Origin: Bradyrhizobium daqingense
GTDB lineage: Bacteria; Pseudomonadota; Alphaproteobacteria; Rhizobiales; Xanthobacteraceae
Assembly: GCF_021044685.1 (NCBI RefSeq)
Contig: NZ_CP088014.1
Location: 868,001 to 932,000, forward strand
DNA: 64,000 nucleotides
Direction of reading: 5' to 3'
The stretch's first letter is position 1. Each line of letters starts with the position of its first letter. Under the pieces are notes generated by a model. That model saw only the letters and a list, made by a program, of their open reading frames with translations, searched no databases and was not told where the DNA came from. The translations under genes were made by a program, and so were the position numbers. This document shows positions 59,820 to 64,000 of this stretch, one piece after another.

Positions 59820-61613
59820 TTAATGGGCGGATCCTGCGGCAGCGCGGCCCTTTGCGACGCCGGCCACGTATGCCGTTATGTGATTGAAAAACGCGTTGCT
59901 CTTTAGCAGCACGGGCCAGCTCTTATCGGCCTTGTCTTTGTTGTTCTTGGCAAAGTCGATGATATGGAGCAAGTGCGCGCGAATTAGCTCGTCTGCCTCC
60001 ATGCTCACGATTTTAGAGATGTCCTTTAGAGCCGTCTTTCTAATCTCAACTAGTTCCCTGTAGATTGTGCCGCAGATGAACAACGAGCATTGCGGGATCA
60101 CTTGGTGCATCACGTCGCTGTGTTTCTGCGCTAGAGGCTCTCCTAGAATGGGTTCATAAACAGTCTTCAAGTTAGTCGAAGCCTGCGCTTTCCGCCTGAT
60201 TGCGGTGAACCGCTTCACAAAATCGTCAAGCCTTTGCTTCAGGTCGTGAGCGATCACGATTTTCTCTGCGGTCATGTCACCGGAAAAGATGCGCTCGTAG
60301 TAACCGCCATCTTCGACCGAGAGGAAAATCTTCTTCACGTTCTTCTTCGCGATTTCCGGCTGGCCGTAAAATGTAGCGGTGTAGGCTTGCGCGCCGTCCT
60401 TTAGGCGAATGATGCGGCCGTCAAGATGATGGCCAATACGCCGCTCAAGAGCCACCCGCTCGGTGTCCGTCAAGCTAGTCAGTTCTCCCTCTCGCCGTTC
60501 CAGCAACCACCCAAGCGAGGCAAGCGCATGATCTAGTTGAACGACGCGCTGATCGTTCGACCGCAGGAAGCCGGTGCCAACTTGGTTTTGGTTGTTTTGA
60601 TTGACTGCGACATCGTTAGCGAAGTCCTTGTGACCACTTGACGTAATTGCTCTCGCTGGAACGATAACGTCTGACTTCAGCTTCCTTTTTTCGAGGGCTC
60701 GATGCAGCGCACGGATCGTTTGGCCACCGTTTACGACCTGAGCCCTCTCCAAGGTCAAGGTCTTTTGGAAAACGTCATAGAACGCTTTCTCACACAGGAA
60801 CGTCACACCATTATTGAAGTGAAGGAAGTTAACAGAACCATCGCCCGTACACGTAGCCTCGATTGATCTGTTGGTAGCCGTATCGCGTTGATCAACCCGG
60901 ATATTCCTCTGTAGCAATCCCTCTCCGTGTTGCGCGTACAGTTCGGCCAACGTGTTTCCAGGAATAGAGAACAGGTAGCAATCCGCAATGCCGGATCGTT
61001 GGGTGTAGGGAGTTACAGGAACGTCAAGTCGCAGCGGATCCTTAACAGCCGGAAGGGAGTGCTGGTAGAAGCGCTCTTGAAGGATTTCGATAGGTTGTTC
61101 ATCCCACTCAATAAAGCTATCGGCGGCACGGCCCTTTAACGCCGTGACGAATGTGTCAAGTTTGAGCTTTGCCTCGGGAGCCAGCCCAGCGCCACTGCTA
61201 ACGAAGTGAATGCGGTAACCGTTTGGGACCTGCTGATAGAGTTCCTCAAGTCTGGCCTTGAGATCAGGATTTGCTACCGCCTCGTGCTTTCGGTTCAAAA
61301 TCAACCCCAAGCCAGAGATGACCTTATCTACGTCGCCAGTCGGGATCCCCTTGTCGATGCTCTGCGGGTTTTTGAATTGATAGAAGTGGACCAACTCATC
61401 ATCGTCGATCCACAGAGCGTCGATGCCCAGATCCCCGCCACCGTCGCAGAACACTTCCTCGACGTCTGCGTCCATGAAATCATGGAGACGATTGAAATAC
61501 CAATACAGGAGGGAATGGCCTCGCTCTGTAAGGCCATGGTGATCGGATAGCGTCTTGCACTCGGCCTCAAGTTGCTCCTTGAACAACGACAGCAGCGGAT
61601 TGACGGCGGTCAT
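59820..61613 (-). CDS. AIPR-family putative abortive-infection protein
   Basis: 597 residues. The AIPR core (PF10592) is recognisable: AELYAQHGEGLLQRNIRVDQ, SVNFLHFNNGVTFLCEKAF, and RAQVVNGGQTIRALHRALEK, then VAVNQNNQNQVGTGFLRSND. An N-terminal segment, D61-L-G-I-D65 followed by Q79-F-K81 (GIDALWIDD, YQFKNPQ), matches the D...QxK arrangement of Mrr-like PD-(D/E)XK nucleases. Predicted phage-defence effector. It is more A/T-rich than the core genome and stands alone, between the recombinase module and insertion sequences. Expression, trigger and toxicity are unknown. Confidence 0.88.
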   Translation of the reverse strand: MTAVNPLLSLFKEQLEAECKTLSDHHGLTERGHSLLYWYFNRLHDFMDADVEEVFCDGGGDLGIDALWIDDDELVHFYQFKNPQSIDKGIPTGDVDKVISGLGLILNRKHEAVANPDLKARLEELYQQVPNGYRIHFVSSGAGLAPEAKLKLDTFVTALKGRAADSFIEWDEQPIEILQERFYQHSLPAVKDPLRLDVPVTPYTQRSGIADCYLFSIPGNTLAELYAQHGEGLLQRNIRVDQRDTATNRSIEATCTGDGSVNFLHFNNGVTFLCEKAFYDVFQKTLTLERAQVVNGGQTIRALHRALEKRKLKSDVIVPARAITSSGHKDFANDVAVNQNNQNQVGTGFLRSNDQRVVQLDHALASLGWLLERREGELTSLTDTERVALERRIGHHLDGRIIRLKDGAQAYTATFYGQPEIAKKNVKKIFLSVEDGGYYERIFSGDMTAEKIVIAHDLKQRLDDFVKRFTAIRRKAQASTNLKTVYEPILGEPLAQKHSDVMHQVIPQCSLFICGTIYRELVEIRKTALKDISKIVSMEADELIRAHLLHIIDFAKNNKDKADKSWPVLLKSNAFFNHITAYVAGVAKGRAAAGSAH

Positions 61614-61649
61614 GGGGTTCCTCTAGTGACGGCTTACAGTCGGGGCTAG

Positions 61650-61788
61650 CCCGTCTTATTCGCGAGAGGGCGCCTGAGAGGCTGGCGAGCGTGGTGTAAA
61701 GCGCTGATGCGGCGTAGGATTCGGTTGCGAAGCCACCCCATCACCTTCAACCGCGAACGCCACGCCCGCCATGACCGATGATACGATT
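61650..61788 (+). mobile_element. Solitary left end of an IS1380-type element
   Basis: Begins CCCGTCTTATTCGCGAGAGG and includes the transposase start (atgaccgatgatacgatt), then diverges from the full element below. It is nearly identical to 61999-62125, apart from an extra 15-base stretch (ctggcgagcgtggtg). No right end is nearby. Confidence 0.8.
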
Positions 61789-61998
61789 TCAGACCACTAT
61801 CGAGAAGCAAGAATTCAACACAAATAAAACCTCTGCCTCGCGCTCGATCTCTTCATGCTTGATAGTCTCGTTTCGGAGGCTGATCACCTACCGCGTCTAA
61901 TAGGCCGCTCGCGCCGGTTTCTTTGGACGCGGCACGACCGCGACTCCACGTTTCGGCACAGAAATGATCGGGAGTCACTCAATCTTTCTTCAACTTAA
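61789..61998. other. Spacer between two IS1380 left ends
   Basis: A/T-rich 210 bases with no open frame of note. Possibly the original flank into which the complete IS was inserted. Confidence 0.4.
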
Positions 61999-63611
61999 CC
62001 CGTCTTATTCGTAAGAGTGCGCCTGAGGGGTAAAGCGCTGATGCGGCGTAGGATTCGGTTGCGAAGCCAACCCCATCACCTCCAACCGCGAACGCCACGC
62101 CCGCCATGACCGACGATACGATTCCGCCCTTCTCGTTTCCAGCCGTTCACGCCAAGAAAGTCACAGCTGCCTTCGATGGTGGGCGCCTAACCTCGAACGG
62201 GGGCGTGATGCTTCTGGCGATGGCCGAGCGGCGTCTCGGTTTGGCCGACAATCTGGCCCGGGTGTTCCCGGATCGGCGCGATCCGACGCGGGGCGTGCAC
62301 AGCCTGGTCGATATGTTCCGCGCGCGCATGTTCGCGATCTGCTGCGGCTACGAGGACGCCGACGACCTCGATCATCTGCGGTCCGATCCCGCATTCAAGC
62401 TGGCCTGCGGTCGCCTACCGGACACGGGCCGGGATTTGTGTTCCCAACCGACGCTGTCACGCCTGGAGAATGCGCCGCGCCTGCGCGACGTGATCCGGCT
62501 GACCTACATTTTGGTCGACGCATGGATGGATAGCTACCCGCGCGAGCCGGCATCCGTCACGCTCGACATCGATGATACCTGCGATGTCGTCCACGGCCAT
62601 CAGCAGCTCTCGCTGTTCAACGCTCATTATGACGAACGCTGCTTCCTGCCGATCCACGTCTACGACACGGAGAAGAGCCGGCCCGTGGCGGTCGTGCTGC
62701 GGCCCGGCAAGACGCCGGGCGGCGTCGAGGTGCGTGCCCTTCTGCGCCGCCTGGTACGGCATATCCGGACGCGGTGGCACAACACGCGAATTACGTTCCG
62801 TGGCGACGGGCACTATGCCCGGCCGGAGGCCATGGCGTGGTGCGAGACCAACGGCATCGACTACATCTTCGGTCTGTCCGGTACCAAGCCGCTCGCCAGC
62901 GTCGACGAGGTCGCCGACGACATCCGCACCCGACGCGCCATCGAGAACCTGCCGGTTCTGCGTGGCTATACCGAGACGCGCCACAAGGCAAAGTCCTGGG
63001 ATCGCGAACGGCGCACCGTCGCCCGTATTGAGGCGACGATGCTCGGCCTCGACATCCGTTTCGTCGTCACCAGCCTCGATGTCGGCTCGGCCGAGTGGAT
63101 CTACGACAGCCTGTATTGCGCGCGCGGCCAAGCCGAGAATCTGATCAAGCTGCATAAGACGCAGCTCGCCTCCGACCGCACCAGCTGCCGTTCGGCGCTC
63201 GCCAACCAGGTCCGTCTCGTGCTCCATACGGCCGCTTATTGGCTGATGCTGACCGTGCGCGACGCCATTCCCAAAGCCCGGGAATTGGCCGCTGCCGAGT
63301 TCGCGAGGCTGCGTCTTCGGCTCTTGAAAATCGCCGCCCGTGTCGTCGAGACCACGAGCCGCATTCGCCTTGCGTTTGCCGCGGCATGTCCCGAAGCCGA
63401 CCTGATCTGCGGCTTGCCCGGCGCGCTGCTGCCGCTCGGTCCTTGACCGGCGGGGCGTCCGCCCCCGTTCGCCCAACCCATCCCTCAAGCGCGTTGCAAG
63501 TACCGGTCGTCAGGCGGCGAAAAGCCGAAGGCAATCCTGTGCGCCTCGTCAGACAAGATGTGCGGCCGCATCAATCGGGCCCAAAAGCCGCACTCTCACG
63601 AATAGGACGGG
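61999..63611 (+). mobile_element. Complete IS1380-family insertion sequence
   Basis: 1613 bases, near the family's typical length. Terminal inverted repeats: CCCGTCTTATTCGTAAGAGTGC at the left, and CCCGTCCTATTCGTGAGAGTGC as the reverse complement of the right end (two mismatches). Flanks read cttaa and ctaag, so no exact target duplication is seen. The only coding gene is the transposase at 62106. Confidence 0.85.
62106..63446 (+). CDS. IS1380-family transposase
   Basis: 446 residues. Opening AVHAKKVTAAFDGGRLTSNG; DDE-type residues are seen in SVTLDIDDTCDVVHGHQQLS, RITFRGDGHYARPEAMAWC and CARGQAENLIKLHK. The ending has AAYWLMLTVRDAIPKARELA. Intact and probably functional. Frame start is the ATG at 62106, shared with the start codon in the solitary left end. 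Confidence 0.93.
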   Translation: MTDDTIPPFSFPAVHAKKVTAAFDGGRLTSNGGVMLLAMAERRLGLADNLARVFPDRRDPTRGVHSLVDMFRARMFAICCGYEDADDLDHLRSDPAFKLACGRLPDTGRDLCSQPTLSRLENAPRLRDVIRLTYILVDAWMDSYPREPASVTLDIDDTCDVVHGHQQLSLFNAHYDERCFLPIHVYDTEKSRPVAVVLRPGKTPGGVEVRALLRRLVRHIRTRWHNTRITFRGDGHYARPEAMAWCETNGIDYIFGLSGTKPLASVDEVADDIRTRRAIENLPVLRGYTETRHKAKSWDRERRTVARIEATMLGLDIRFVVTSLDVGSAEWIYDSLYCARGQAENLIKLHKTQLASDRTSCRSALANQVRLVLHTAAYWLMLTVRDAIPKARELAAAEFARLRLRLLKIAARVVETTSRIRLAFAAACPEADLICGLPGALLPLGP

Positions 63612-63825
63612 CTAAGACGCACCCGCGCACCCCTTTTAGAGGGCCGCCCCTCAAGACTGCGGTGGGGGCCATGTTGGGCGCGCCCTACCGAGCCGTAAGG
63701 TGCCATACAGACGCACCCCGGGCAAGCCGAGCAACATCCCGCCGCGGCTCTACGCGGCCTCGTCAGCTTCTCGAAAGCTCGCGCGACTATAGGTCTGCTC
63801 AAGTGATCTTGGACGTGAGGCTAGC
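63612..63825. other. Post-IS flank, no gene seen
   Basis: 214 bases of G/C-rich DNA. Frames here are short and lack ribosome binding sites; nothing recognised. Confidence 0.35.
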
Positions 63826-64000
63826 GTGGACCGGCAGAACTTTGATCCATCCAACGTAACAGCTTGGTCGCAAGTGCAGCACGACGTCTCGGAAGAGACG
63901 CACGCCGGCCAGGCCGGGCAAGAGGGCTTTGAGCAGCACTTGGCCGAGGCGCGCCCGCCTGATCCGGCTCCTGTCTCTAGGGGGGCGAGCCGGAGCCACC
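63826..64000 (+). CDS. Open frame running off the right edge (unknown)
   Basis: GTG at 63826 opens VDRQNFDPSNVTAWSQVQHD, then VSEETHAGQAGQEGFEQHLA and so on, with no stop before 64000. A stop at 63790-63792 bounds it upstream, and gtgagg lies 8-14 bases ahead as a possible ribosome binding site. The sequence is acidic and Gln/Glu-rich; no family is recognised and the frame could be spurious. Confidence 0.35.
   Translation, partial: MDRQNFDPSNVTAWSQVQHDVSEETHAGQAGQEGFEQHLAEARPPDPAPVSRGASRSH

Noticed and set aside
59473..59887. Two plus-strand frames between the ParB-like and AIPR genes
   Set aside because: Arg/Pro-rich, no ribosome binding site, no family resemblance; reported as intergenic.

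Overview
The window is high-GC alphaproteobacterial chromosome. Gene content, gene order and the many short interspersed palindromic repeats between genes point to Bradyrhizobium or a close relative in the Nitrobacteraceae; this is an inference from recognisable proteins, not a database match. No rRNA, tRNA or CRISPR array was seen.

Layout. 1-4.7 kb: start of uppP on the minus strand, then a GST-like protein, queG, a hotdog thioesterase, a SnoaL-like protein and an alpha/beta hydrolase. 5-11.3 kb: translation block infC (AUU start), rpmI, rplT, pheS and pheT, with a DUF559 nuclease-like gene between pheS and pheT. 11.3-14.7 kb: TauE-like exporter, Tat-exported amine oxidase, YiiX-like papain-fold protein. 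15-19.3 kb: metal block with divergent csoR/copA sharing one operator, nikR and a CysZ/EI24 membrane protein. 19.3-26 kb: EmrAB-type efflux pair, nth, a DUF2244 protein, an AraC-Ogt fusion, gpmA and dapB. 26.1-32.9 kb: a five-gene minus-strand cluster with a different base composition: RTX repeat protein, type I secretion ATPase, HlyD adaptor, LuxR-type regulator and M23 peptidase. 33.3-49.7 kb: housekeeping, comprising DUF1330, pyrF, an FMN reductase, pmtA-like, dnaJ, dnaK (with a clear heat-shock promoter), a secreted protein, an exported nicotinamidase, grpE, hrcA, rph, rdgB, hemW, an LpoA-like lipoprotein, rsmI, yraN-like and gshB. 50.1-55.7 kb: Flp/Tad pilus genes cpaBCDE, a TadD-like TPR lipoprotein and a PilZ protein.

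From 56.56 kb to the right edge lies a mobile island. It interrupts comM (yifB) exactly before the Walker A motif. The left end carries a nested inverted repeat, a 57-residue ORF, a large serine recombinase, a ParB-like protein, an AIPR-family (abortive infection) gene with a nuclease-like N-terminal motif, a solitary IS1380-type left end, a complete IS1380-family element and an open frame running off the window. The right end of the island is outside the window.

The two accessory regions (RTX/type I secretion cluster and the comM island with its putative defence gene) hold most of the unusual biology. The rest is a conserved core chromosome punctuated by repeats, several of which have grown into the ends of genes (queG, hemW, the DUF559 gene).
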